From Tistrella mobilis KA081020-065 (GTDB lineage Bacteria > Pseudomonadota > Alphaproteobacteria > Tistrellales > Tistrellaceae), in NCBI RefSeq assembly GCF_000264455.2, contig NC_017956.1, positions 3,855,493 through 3,919,492 on the forward strand: 64,000 bases of DNA. Direction: 5' to 3'. Position 1 is the first letter of the stretch. The number at the start of each line of letters is the position of its first letter. The notes beneath the pieces were generated by a model that saw only the letters and a list, made by a program, of their open reading frames with translations, made no database searches and was not told the DNA's origin. Positions 18,884 through 26,486 of this stretch are shown here, one piece after another. The translations under genes were made by a program, and so were the position numbers.

Positions 18884-19765
18884 ATGACACGCCGCTACCG
18901 TCTCGCCTGCCTGGCCGTCGCCGTTGCGGCCGGGCTGGTCGCGTTCGGGTCCGCTCTGGGCGTGCTGCCGCGGCCGGCCGGCGGTTTCGGCCTGTCGCCG
19001 GCGACGCTCGCGGCCCTGGATCTCCGCCGTGCCGAGGCGGCGGCGCCCGGTGCGCTGCCGGCCGAGCTGGCCGGTGCGCTCGATACCGACACCCGCAAGG
19101 CCCTGTTTCGCGACACGCTCGACCCCGCCATCCGGGCGGTGAATGCCCGGGTGCGGCTGGAACGGGCGCTGGTGACGCTGGCGGCCGATGCCCGGGCGGA
19201 AGGACGCCGGCCGCCGCGCGGGCTCAAGGCGCGGGTCGCAGCCATCGCCGCCCGCTACGGCGTTCCCGCCGACGATCCGGTGCGTCTGCTGGTGCGGGTG
19301 GACACCGTGCCGCCGGCCCTGATCACTGCCCAGGCGGCCCTGGAAAGCGGCTGGGGCCGCTCCCGCCTGGCGCACGACGCCCATGCGCTGTTCGGCGAGC
19401 GGGCCTGGCGGCTGGCCGACGGGGTGATGCCGCTGGCGCGCAAGCGCGGGGCGGCCCATGTCGCGCGCGCCTTCCCCGACATCACCGCCTCGGTCGCGGC
19501 CTATGTCCACAATCTGAACACCCACCGCGCCTATGCCGCCTTCCGGCGCCACCGTGCCGAGGCGCGGCTGGACGGCACCTTGCCCGATCCGCTGCAGCTG
19601 GCGGGCGGCCTCAGCGCCTATTCGGAGCTGGGGCCGCGCTATGTCGCCAAGCTCAGGGCGATGATTCGCGGCGTCTCCCGCGACGACGAGGTGGCTCAGT
19701 CCGAGGCGCCGCCGCCATCGGGATCGGGCAGCGATGCCACGATCAGCGACCAGGCCTCGTCATAG
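18884..19765 (+). CDS. Bax-like glucosaminidase-domain protein
   Basis: A 293-residue secreted or anchored protein. A hydrophobic segment at about residues 7-27 acts as signal or anchor, followed by a helical region and then a Bax/glucosaminidase-type lysozyme-fold domain (about 140-275) whose catalytic glutamate is E154 in AQAALESGWGRS; NLNTHRAYAAFRRHR and LAGGLSAYSELGPRYVAKL are further family segments. It should cleave N-acetylglucosaminyl bonds in peptidoglycan. I chose ATG 18884, with GTG 18881 also possible. Its last 70 nt overlap the 3' end of the convergent diacylglycerol-kinase gene, and the overlapping tail is low-complexity. Confidence 0.82.
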   Translation: MTRRYRLACLAVAVAAGLVAFGSALGVLPRPAGGFGLSPATLAALDLRRAEAAAPGALPAELAGALDTDTRKALFRDTLDPAIRAVNARVRLERALVTLAADARAEGRRPPRGLKARVAAIAARYGVPADDPVRLLVRVDTVPPALITAQAALESGWGRSRLAHDAHALFGERAWRLADGVMPLARKRGAAHVARAFPDITASVAAYVHNLNTHRAYAAFRRHRAEARLDGTLPDPLQLAGGLSAYSELGPRYVAKLRAMIRGVSRDDEVAQSEAPPPSGSGSDATISDQASS

Positions 19766-21201
19766 GCGGCGGTAACGACTTCGGCCACGCGGGCCTGGCC
19801 GACCTGACGGACCTCTTCGATCGCGATCTCGATCCGGGTCGCCGCCTGATGCAGGCGCTGGCTGACCCGCTGATCCAGCGGCATGCCGACCAGACCTTCC
19901 AGCCAGTTCACCACATCCTCGATCAGCGCCCGGTCGTCATCGGCGTCGCGGGTGGGCAGGTCCATCGCATCCAGCGCCTCGTCGGCGGTGATGGCGATCC
20001 GGCCCCAGGCGCCGCCGATCCGGCCCAGCGCCGCCACCACCTCTTCGCCCAGATGCGGGCCGGCATGAAGGGCGAGCCGTTCGGTCAGCGCCACGCCCTC
20101 GCGGGCGGCACGGGCCAGATCCTGCAGGGCGATCTCGGCCTCGGTGGCAAGGCCTTCCTCTTCGGGATGCATCTGCTCCTCCTGATCTTCAGGCGGCGCC
20201 GGGTGCGGAGCGCGTGGGGGGGGTGACGGAGGCCGGTTGTCCGGCCGGTTCCGGGTGCCCGGCAGCTCGGCCGCTGGCCGGTCGGGGGTCATGACCCGGA
20301 TCGCCCGGCGTTTCAGGCCGAAGCTCGCCGGGGTTTTGGTCAGGATTTCGCCGTCGACATTGATCCGCTTCGGCTTGGACGGGGTTTCGACCCGGACCTC
20401 ACGGCCCGACATACGGTGAACACCCATCCAGGCATCGGCGGTTCCAAGACGCAGCGCCGGCAGCAGCAAGGCCATGCGCCAGTGGGAGACGGGCTCGATC
20501 ACATAGACGTCCAGCCGGCCGTCGTCGATCGCGGCATCGGGGGCAACGGTCAGCCCGCCGCCGTGATAGCGGCCGTTGGCAACCGCGACCATGATCGCCC
20601 GCATCTCCACCCGCCGGTTGTCGACCGTCAGAACGGTGTGGAAGCGACGGTGCCGGGTCACCACCCTGAACAGTGCGAACAGATAGGCGAGCGGGCCGAA
20701 ACGACGCTTTTCCTCGCCATCCAGCGCCTCGGCGACGTCGACCGACAGGCCGATGCTGGCGACGTTGAAAAAGCCGCGGCCATCGACGGTGCCGATATCG
20801 ATCTGCCGCACGCGCCCCTTCAGCGCCACGTCCACCGCCTGGGCGGGATCGGCCGGAATGGCGAGCGTGCGGGCGAGATCATTTGCGGTGCCGAGCGGCA
20901 GGATGGCAAGCGTCAACCCGGTCTCGGCCATGGCGTCGGCCACTGCCGAGAGGGTGCCGTCGCCACCGCCGACCATGACGAGGGCCGGCGGCTCCGCCGA
21001 GGCGCCTGCCGTGCGGATGGCCTCGGGAAAGGCGTCGGGCCCGTCCAGATCCGGGATGTCGGGGCGGAAGCCGGCGCGGATCAGGCGGCGCTCCAGCTCG
21101 TCGCGATCGAATCCCTTGGCCAGCCGGTCGCGCTTGCGCGGCGGGATCAGGACCAGGGCGCGGCGGCCGGGTGCCGCAGACGGTCGGTCAGGCGCGGCCA
21201 T
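19696..21201 (-). CDS. Diacylglycerol-kinase-family lipid kinase with C-terminal helical extension
   Basis: Residues 1-310 form a DAGK catalytic fold: GGGDGT at 78-83 binds nucleotide and PLGTANDLAR at 102-111 is the second conserved loop; the C-terminal beta-sandwich ends with INVDGEILTKTPASFGL. Bacterial YegS/DgkB-like enzymes phosphorylate lipids or sphingoid bases; the substrate is unknown. A Pro-rich linker (about 318-343) leads to a helical region (344-501) with no family I recognise. Met344 has a perfect AGGAGG 5 nt upstream, so the C-terminal part may also be made as a separate 158-residue protein. The start overlaps the end of the SDR gene by 14 nt, and the 3' end overlaps the convergent Bax-like gene. 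Confidence 0.8.
   Translation of the reverse strand: MAAPDRPSAAPGRRALVLIPPRKRDRLAKGFDRDELERRLIRAGFRPDIPDLDGPDAFPEAIRTAGASAEPPALVMVGGGDGTLSAVADAMAETGLTLAILPLGTANDLARTLAIPADPAQAVDVALKGRVRQIDIGTVDGRGFFNVASIGLSVDVAEALDGEEKRRFGPLAYLFALFRVVTRHRRFHTVLTVDNRRVEMRAIMVAVANGRYHGGGLTVAPDAAIDDGRLDVYVIEPVSHWRMALLLPALRLGTADAWMGVHRMSGREVRVETPSKPKRINVDGEILTKTPASFGLKRRAIRVMTPDRPAAELPGTRNRPDNRPPSPPPRAPHPAPPEDQEEQMHPEEEGLATEAEIALQDLARAAREGVALTERLALHAGPHLGEEVVAALGRIGGAWGRIAITADEALDAMDLPTRDADDDRALIEDVVNWLEGLVGMPLDQRVSQRLHQAATRIEIAIEEVRQVGQARVAEVVTAAYDEAWSLIVASLPDPDGGGASD
20170..20183 (-). promoter_or_regulatory. In-frame internal ribosome-binding site and start codon
   Basis: On the minus strand AGGAGG (20183-20178) stands 5 nt before ATG (20172-20170), in frame with the diacylglycerol-kinase gene and exactly where the Pro-rich linker ends. 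Initiation here would give a 158-residue acidic helical protein ending at 19696. Confidence 0.6.
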
Positions 21202-21889
21202 AGGCGGGCACCAGGGCGCCGCTGACCGGGGCGGCCTCCGACGAGGTCAGGAACAGGATGATCTTCGCCAGTGCCTCGGGCGTGACCCAGGCAGCATGGT
21301 CGGCATCGGGCATGGCCGCGCGGTTGGCCGGGGTGTCGATGATCGAGGGCAGCACGGCATTGACGCGGATATGGCTCGCCAGCAGTTCCTGCGACAGGCT
21401 CTGGACCAGCGACATCACCGCCGCCTTCGAGGCGGCATAGGCCGCCATCTGTGCAGCCCCTGCGACCGCGGGCCTGGCGCCGATGGCGGTGATCGATCCG
21501 CCGCCGGCCGCCTTCAGATGCGGTACGCCGGCCCGGAGCGTGTGATAGAGACTGCGGGCATTCATCGACATCATCGTGTCGAAGCGGCTGCCGTCCACCT
21601 CGGCAAGCGGCCCCATGTCGAAGCCGCCGGCGATGGCGACGATGCCGTCGAGGCCGCCCAGGGCCGCCGCCGCGGCGTCCACGGCGGTCGCCGTCTGGTC
21701 TTCGCTGCCCAGATCGGCCTGGACCAGCACCGCCCGGCCGCCGAATGCCTTTTCGGCGGCGGCGCATTCCTCTGCCACCAGATAGGTCGCGGCGACCTCG
21801 GCCCCCCGGTCCAGCGCGGCCAGCACCACCGCGCGGCCCAGTGCGCCGGTTCCCCCGGTGACCAGCAGCTTGCGTCCCTCGATCGACAT
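21188..21889 (-). CDS. Short-chain dehydrogenase/reductase-family protein
   Basis: A 233-residue Rossmann-fold protein. The nucleotide-binding motif TGGTGALG is at about residues 11-18, a conserved AIAGG stands where the NAG motif normally lies, and YAASK supplies the catalytic Tyr-x3-Lys. The usual serine 13 residues before the tyrosine is alanine (IGARPAVAGAAQMAAY), so the classical Ser-Tyr-Lys triad is incomplete; some SDR subfamilies such as dihydropteridine-reductase-like proteins tolerate this. Substrate unknown. GGGAG precedes the start at 10 nt. Its 3' end overlaps the lipid-kinase gene by 14 nt, so both are likely on one transcript. Confidence 0.85.
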   Translation of the reverse strand: MSIEGRKLLVTGGTGALGRAVVLAALDRGAEVAATYLVAEECAAAEKAFGGRAVLVQADLGSEDQTATAVDAAAAALGGLDGIVAIAGGFDMGPLAEVDGSRFDTMMSMNARSLYHTLRAGVPHLKAAGGGSITAIGARPAVAGAAQMAAYAASKAAVMSLVQSLSQELLASHIRVNAVLPSIIDTPANRAAMPDADHAAWVTPEALAKIILFLTSSEAAPVSGALVPAYGRA

Positions 21890-21930
21890 CTCGGCGGATC
21901 TCCCCTCGTGATCGCGTCAGGTTCCGGCAG

Positions 21931-22488
21931 TCAGCCGGCCGGCATCAGCCGCGTGCCTGCGGCCGTGTCGCTCAACACCGGCAGGCGTCGGGCGTCGAAG
22001 AGCTGATAATGCCACCATTCATTGCGGTAGAAATCCCATCCCGCGGTGGTCATGATCCCCATCAGCAACAGCCGGTTGCGTTCCGCCTCGGGCGTGATGC
22101 CGGCGGCACCGTGATGCGACAGCGGGGTGAAGTCGTCGAACCCCGTGCCCATGTCGAGCGCCTGTCCCGCCCCGTCGATCAGGGTCAGGTCGACCGCAGC
22201 CCCGCGGGAATGGGGCGAGCCCCGACGCGGATCGGCGACGAAATTCGGATCCGGCGTGTGTTCCCACAGCTTCCACTGGGCCTCGGACGGCCGGAAGGCG
22301 TCGTAGATGCGGAAGCGCAGCCCCTGGCGTGCGGCGATGGCGATCGCCCGGCGCATCGCCGCTGCGGCCTCGGGATGCAGGAAGCAGGCGGCGCGGGCAT
22401 AGATCGGCCGGCCGGTGAAGTTGCGGGTGGTGGCGTAGGCGATGTCGATATCGACCCCGTCCCGCGCGCTCAGGATTTCTTCTAACAT
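21931..22488 (-). CDS. D-alanyl-D-alanine dipeptidase (VanX/DdpX family)
   Basis: A 185-residue zinc peptidase that hydrolyses D-Ala-D-Ala, used for peptidoglycan dipeptide recycling or, in other settings, vancomycin resistance. All active-site features are present: R66 in YDAFRP, zinc ligands H93 and D100 in SPHSRGAAVD, the catalytic base E157 and zinc ligand H160 in EWWHY. No signal peptide is visible, so it should act in the cytoplasm. I chose ATG 22488 because the region upstream is the divergent leader shared with tsaB. No vanH/vanA-type genes are nearby, which argues for a housekeeping role. Confidence 0.88.
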   Translation of the reverse strand: MLEEILSARDGVDIDIAYATTRNFTGRPIYARAACFLHPEAAAAMRRAIAIAARQGLRFRIYDAFRPSEAQWKLWEHTPDPNFVADPRRGSPHSRGAAVDLTLIDGAGQALDMGTGFDDFTPLSHHGAAGITPEAERNRLLLMGIMTTAGWDFYRNEWWHYQLFDARRLPVLSDTAAGTRLMPAG

Positions 22489-22561
22489 CAGCTGTCCCGT
22501 CCGTGCTATGCGGCGGGGGAACCCTAGCACAAGGCACGGCTCCGGGGGCACGGACATACAT

Positions 22562-23293
22562 ATGACCTTCGGCGGACGGACGGCAGTTCTGGCACTCGAC
22601 ACCTGCGCCGGGGCGACCTCGGCGGCGATCGGCCGCCACGGGGAGGTCGTGGCCCGGGTCTTTCTGCCGGATGCCCGGGCGGCAGCGGAACGGCTGGCGC
22701 CCCTGGTCAAGGGGCTGATGGCCGAGGCGGGTGTCGCACCGGCGGAGCTTGCCGCCGTGGCGGTCACCCGCGGCCCCGGCACCTTCACCGGCGTGCGTAT
22801 CGGGCTGGGATTTGCCCGCGGTCTGGCGCTGGCGGCCGGCTGCCCGGTTCTTGGCATGACCACGCTGGAGCTGCTGGCCGCCGGTGCCGCTAAAGATGTC
22901 GCCGCTGCGGATGCCCGCGGGCGCGGGGCGCTGGCAGTGATCGATGCACGGCGCGGCGAGGTCTATGTTCAGCGCATCGCTGCCGATGGCAGCCCCGGCG
23001 AGCCGGCGGCCGTGACGCCCGAGACGGCGGTGGCCGATCTGGTCGCCCGGCCGGCGCTGGCGGTGGGGGCAGGGGCGCGGCTGCTGCGCCCGCTGCTGGA
23101 TGCCCACGGGCTGGCCGATCTGGTCCGTGACGATCTGCCGCACGGGCATGGGCAACCGGATGCCGCCGATCTGATCGGCCTGGCAGAGCGCCATCTGGCG
23201 GCGGGGCAGGCCGGCGGCACACCGCCCGTGCCGCTCTATCTGCGGGCACCCGATGCCCTGCCGCCGGCTCCGAGCGGGATCGAGACGCCGTGA
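22562..23293 (+). CDS. tsaB: tRNA threonylcarbamoyladenosine biosynthesis protein TsaB
   Basis: TsaB is the non-catalytic ASKHA-fold partner of TsaD in making t6A37 in tRNA. The 243-residue protein starts with VLALDTCAGATSAAI (about residues 9-23) and contains GPGTFTGVRIGLGFARGLA, the TsaB signature, near residues 74-92. The ATG at 22562 begins just before the conserved strand; an earlier in-frame ATG gives 40 residues of unconserved sequence. The stop overlaps the rimI start as GTGA, an arrangement common in proteobacteria. TsaD and TsaE are not in this window. Confidence 0.92.
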   Translation: MTFGGRTAVLALDTCAGATSAAIGRHGEVVARVFLPDARAAAERLAPLVKGLMAEAGVAPAELAAVAVTRGPGTFTGVRIGLGFARGLALAAGCPVLGMTTLELLAAGAAKDVAAADARGRGALAVIDARRGEVYVQRIAADGSPGEPAAVTPETAVADLVARPALAVGAGARLLRPLLDAHGLADLVRDDLPHGHGQPDAADLIGLAERHLAAGQAGGTPPVPLYLRAPDALPPAPSGIETP

Positions 23294-23766
23294 CCGGCAC
23301 CCATGATCTGGCGCCGGCAACGGCGGATACGGCGCCGGCCATGGCCGCACTCTATGCGCGGGCCTTCGATGCCCCGTGGGAGACGCAGTGGAGTGCCGGC
23401 GCCATCCGCGATCTGCTGGCCCTGCCGACGGTGGCCGCGATGATCCTGGGCTCTGAGCCTGCACTTTCCGGCATGGTGATGGCGCAGGCCGCCGCCGGTG
23501 AGGCCGAGATCCTGACCATCGCCGTCGATCCGGCCTGCCGGGGGCGCGGATTGGGGCGGCGCCTGCTCGACGGGGCGGCGATCTGGGCAGCGGCCCGCGG
23601 GGCAGACCGGCTGCTGCTGGAAGTGGCGGTCGACAACATGCCTGCCCGGGCCCTTTATCTGTCGGCAGGCTTCCGGATCGCAGGTCGTCGGCGCGGTTAC
23701 TATGCCCGGGGCAAGGCCCCGGCTGTGGATGCCGAAGTCATGGAACTGCCTTTGGTTCCCGCCTGA
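23290..23766 (+). CDS. rimI: GNAT N-acetyltransferase, RimI-like
   Basis: A 158-residue GNAT-fold enzyme of the RimI type, which acetylates the N-terminus of ribosomal protein S18 and other proteins. The acetyl-CoA-binding motif A is clear: ILTIAVDPACRGRGLGRRLL (about residues 74-93, with R-G-R-G-L-G), followed by the motif B region VDNMPARALYLSAGF where the N-x4-A-x2-L-Y-x3-G-F pattern holds. The GTG start overlaps the tsaB stop, so the pair is co-translated. It converges on the TusA-family gene with 18 bp between stops. Confidence 0.9.
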   Translation: MTGTHDLAPATADTAPAMAALYARAFDAPWETQWSAGAIRDLLALPTVAAMILGSEPALSGMVMAQAAAGEAEILTIAVDPACRGRGLGRRLLDGAAIWAAARGADRLLLEVAVDNMPARALYLSAGFRIAGRRRGYYARGKAPAVDAEVMELPLVPA

Positions 23767-23784
23767 AATCCGTCCGAGATTTCG

Positions 23785-24033
23785 TTATCCGCCGGCGATT
23801 CGGAAGGTCAGCCGCCACACGTCCGGCGTGTCCGTTTCAGCCGACAGGTCCACGATCTGGTGCCCCAGTTCCACAACCGACCGCGGTACGTTCTCCAGAG
23901 GCTCACCCGCCTTCAGTCGGACTTCACCGATCTGACCCCCGGACATCTTCCCGATCATTAATTTTGTTTTGACAAACGTCATCGGGCAGACATCATGCGT
24001 GACGTCGAGAAAGCGATCTGCACTTGGTTTCAT
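23785..24033 (-). CDS. TusA-family sulfurtransferase
   Basis: An 82-residue TusA/SirA-fold protein. The family motif C-P-x6-K appears as VCPMTFVKTKL with the sulfur-carrying Cys16. Members relay persulfide sulfur to tRNA thiolation, molybdenum cofactor or Fe-S pathways. ATG 24033 fits the normal length of about 80 residues; an in-frame ATG at 24132 would add a Pro/Gly-rich non-conserved stretch. It is monocistronic here and divergent from mucR, with a 285-bp gap in which I could not define a promoter with confidence. Confidence 0.88.
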   Translation of the reverse strand: MKPSADRFLDVTHDVCPMTFVKTKLMIGKMSGGQIGEVRLKAGEPLENVPRSVVELGHQIVDLSAETDTPDVWRLTFRIAGG

Positions 24034-24318
24034 TGCGAACCATCCGGTCGTCGTCTCGGAGTGCGAGGGACGGGCAGGTCCCGGTGACGGCCATCCTGGG
24101 CGGAGGCCGGTACCGGTGCCGGGCCCGGACATCAGTGCCGATGTCCATCCTCGTCATCGTCATCCCGGTCGGACAGACCAGCCGCCAGGCTCTCAGACCT
24201 CGACGTTGCCCCCCGGGCCGTCGAAGTCAAGGGCATTCCCGCGCGGAAGGCCCGGCCTGTCCCGACACCTGCTCCCGACCCTGATTTCCGCCCGAGACAC
24301 CGAGGTCCAGACCATATC

Positions 24319-24741
24319 ATGGCCGAAAATCCGAGCCCGCTCGATCTTCTCTCGCTGACCGCACAGATCGTGTCGTCCCATGTCGCGAACAACACCGTGT
24401 CGGCCGGCGAACTGCCGCAGCTGATCGGCGAGGTCTATCAGAGCCTTGCCGGCCTCGGCCGCGAGCCTGAACCGCGTGAGGAAGAGCAGCGCCCGACCCC
24501 GGCGGTGCCGATCCGCAAGTCGGTGCACGACGACTACATCATCTGCCTCGAGGACGGCAAGAAGCTGAAGATGCTGAAGCGCCACCTCAAGACGGCCTAC
24601 GACATGACCCCGGAAGAATATCGCCGCCGCTGGGGCCTGGCCGACGACTATCCGATGGTCGCGCCGGGCTATGCCCGCCAGCGCAGCGATCTTGCCAAGC
24701 GCATCGGTCTTGGCCGTCGGGGCCGCGGCGACGCGGATTGA
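24319..24741 (+). CDS. mucR: MucR/Ros-family transcriptional regulator
   Basis: A 140-residue global regulator found almost only in alphaproteobacteria, where it binds AT-rich DNA and controls exopolysaccharide, motility or cell-cycle genes. The Ros/MucR zinc-finger region is IICLEDGKKLKMLKRHLKT (about residues 74-92). Cys76 and His89 are present, the second cysteine is Asp79 as in many MucR proteins, and the distal histidine is missing (A93/Y94). The C-terminal MTPEEYRRRWGLADDYPMVAPGYA is strongly conserved in the family. It is followed by two strong inverted repeats and then fur. Confidence 0.93.
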   Translation: MAENPSPLDLLSLTAQIVSSHVANNTVSAGELPQLIGEVYQSLAGLGREPEPREEEQRPTPAVPIRKSVHDDYIICLEDGKKLKMLKRHLKTAYDMTPEEYRRRWGLADDYPMVAPGYARQRSDLAKRIGLGRRGRGDAD

Positions 24742-24773
24742 TCCGGCCCGCAGCTGCCTCGGCTGACGATTTT

Positions 24774-24875
24774 GCGGGCGCCGGTCGGAAGACTGTGGCG
24801 CCCGCCGCTTGTCGTTGCGCGGCTGCTGTCCGATAATGGCCTGACGGGCGGGATGGTCTTCCAGACCATCCCGCC
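24774..24875 (+). repeat. Two perfect inverted repeats in the mucR-fur gap
   Basis: The first is GCGGGCGCC (24774-24782) with GGCGCCCGC (24797-24805), 14-nt loop, 32 bp after the mucR stop. The second is GGCGGGATGGTCT (24847-24859) with AGACCATCCCGCC (24863-24875), a 13-bp stem with a 3-nt loop. Neither is followed by T-residues. They occupy the 323-bp mucR-fur gap, which holds no gene I can support. Confidence 0.75.
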
Positions 24876-25064
24876 ACGACCGATTGCGGGGACCGTGCCT
24901 CTGGTGGGCTGGTCCTTATCCGTTCGTGACGGTCGTCCGAAGGCGCGACGATGGCGCGGCCTCCGTTCCGGACGGAACAGGGGGTGGCGGCATGCAGAAG
25001 CGCGCAGACCGGCCATCCGCGTGTTCCGCCCCCTTTCTGCCCAAGGAGCCAGGCCATCTTGGAG

Positions 25065-25505
25065 ATGTCGCGACTGGAGCGTCTGTGTCTCGAAAAGGGT
25101 CTGAAGATGACCGACCAGCGCCGGGTGATCGCCCGCGTGCTGTCGGAAGCCGACGACCACCCGGATGCCGAAGAGCTGCATCGCCGGGCCAGTGCCGTTG
25201 ATCCGCGGATCAGCATCGCTACCGTCTATCGGACGGTGCGGCTGTTCGAGGAAGCGAGCATTCTGGAGCGGCATGATTTCGGCGACGGCCGTGCCCGCTA
25301 CGAGACCATTCCCGAAGAGCATCACGATCATCTGATCGACATGCGCAACGGAACCGTGATCGAATTCCAGAACACCGAGATCGAGCGTCTCCAGCAGGAG
25401 ATCGCCCGCAAGCTCGGTTACCGACTGGTCGATCATCGTCTGGAACTGTACGGCATTCCGCTGGATCAGCCCCAGGACGACGACACGGACGCCGGCAAGG
25501 CCTGA
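25065..25505 (+). CDS. fur: Fur-family metalloregulator (Fur/Mur type)
   Basis: A 146-residue ferric uptake regulator family protein. The winged helix spans about residues 10-80 (LKMTDQRRVIARVLS, then ISIATVYRTVRLF, the recognition helix). The metal site is EEHHDHLIDMRNGTVIEF, in which the Cys of gammaproteobacterial HHDHLIC is Asp; there are no CxxC zinc motifs at the C-terminus, as in alphaproteobacterial Fur/Mur proteins that respond to manganese as well as iron. An in-frame TTG at 25059 with AAGGAG 10 nt upstream is an equally likely start and would add two residues. A hairpin follows at 25600. Confidence 0.9.
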   Translation: MSRLERLCLEKGLKMTDQRRVIARVLSEADDHPDAEELHRRASAVDPRISIATVYRTVRLFEEASILERHDFGDGRARYETIPEEHHDHLIDMRNGTVIEFQNTEIERLQQEIARKLGYRLVDHRLELYGIPLDQPQDDDTDAGKA

Positions 25506-25599
25506 TCGGCCGCCCCGCCGCCGACCGGCGCGGGCCCCCACCGGGATCGTCCGGGATCCCGGGACAGAGGGCCACGCTCCGGTCCGCCCCTTCACCCAC

Positions 25600-25629
25600 G
25601 ACCGGCCACCCCGGTGGCCGGTCCTCTTC
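25600..25629 (+). terminator. Terminator-like hairpin after fur
   Basis: GACCGGCCACC (25600-25610) and GGTGGCCGGTC (25613-25623) form an 11-bp perfect stem with a 2-nt nominal loop, followed by CTCTTC. It lies about 95 bp after the fur stop and 33 bp before the next start. The weak T-run makes it a probable but not classical terminator. Confidence 0.6.
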
Positions 25630-25655
25630 GCCGCGAGACTTCAGGGCATGTTCGG

Positions 25656-26486
25656 ATGACCGAAACACTCCAACCCGACCTCGGCCTGCGTTCCGGAAAT
25701 CTGCGGGTGTGCCTCGCGGACGGAGCCGACGACATCGAGGCGGCCCAGCGCCTGCGCTACCACGTGTTCTACGAGGAACGCCACGCTCAGCCGAGTCCCG
25801 AGATGGCGGCTGTGAAGCGCGATCTGGACGGTTTCGATGCGATCTGCGACCACCTTCTGGTGATCGACGATGCCCATCCGAGCGGGGCGCCGACCGTGGT
25901 CGGCACCTACCGGCTGCTGCGCCGGTCGGTGGCCCTGGCCCATGGCCGCTTCTATACCGCCGACGAGTTCGACATCGGCCCGCTGATGACGGTCGAGGGC
26001 GAGCTGCTGGAGCTTGGCCGGTCCTGCGTTGCGGCAGAATACCGCAACCGCTCGACCATGCAGTTGCTCTGGCGCGGCATCGCCATCTATCTCGAGCATT
26101 ACGACATTCAGCTGATGTTCGGCTGCGCCAGTCTGGACGGCACCGATATCGACATGCTGAAAACCCAGCTCGCCTATCTGCATCATTATCATCTGGCGCC
26201 CGAGGCCCTGCGGCCGGTGGCGGTGCCCGAGCGCTACGTCGCGATGGATCTGGTGGCAAAGGACGATCTGCATGCCACCCGCGCCCTGGCCGAGCTGCCG
26301 CCGCTGGTGAAGGGCTATCTGCGGCTTGGCGGCTTCGTCGGTGACGGCGCGGTGGTGGACAAGCAGTTCAACACGACCGATGTCTGCATGATCGTGAAAA
26401 GCGACCTGATCACCGGGCGCTACCGGGATCGCTATGAAGGCGGCTCGGGGCGCGGCCGGGGCAAGGCCGGCGACGAGGGCGCATGA
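25656..26486 (+). CDS. olsB: Ornithine-acyl-ACP N-acyltransferase (OlsB-like)
   Basis: A 276-residue acyltransferase of the GNAT-related family (Acetyltransf_5) that attaches 3-hydroxyacyl chains to ornithine in the first step of ornithine-lipid synthesis. Family segments include RYHVFYEER near residue 33, VGTYRLL near 84, and EGELLELGRSCV near 110. The assignment rests mainly on length and on the gene partner: its stop overlaps, as ATGA, the start of an OlsA-like acyltransferase, the usual olsB-olsA pair of alphaproteobacteria. ATG 25656 was taken as start. Ornithine lipids often replace phospholipids under phosphate limitation, but no Pho box is visible upstream. Confidence 0.85.
   Translation: MTETLQPDLGLRSGNLRVCLADGADDIEAAQRLRYHVFYEERHAQPSPEMAAVKRDLDGFDAICDHLLVIDDAHPSGAPTVVGTYRLLRRSVALAHGRFYTADEFDIGPLMTVEGELLELGRSCVAAEYRNRSTMQLLWRGIAIYLEHYDIQLMFGCASLDGTDIDMLKTQLAYLHHYHLAPEALRPVAVPERYVAMDLVAKDDLHATRALAELPPLVKGYLRLGGFVGDGAVVDKQFNTTDVCMIVKSDLITGRYRDRYEGGSGRGRGKAGDEGA

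Noticed and set aside
21931..22488. Vancomycin-resistance cluster around the D-Ala-D-Ala dipeptidase
   Set aside because: No vanH-, vanA- or vanRS-like genes adjoin; the neighbours are tsaB and an SDR, so a dipeptide-recycling role is more likely.
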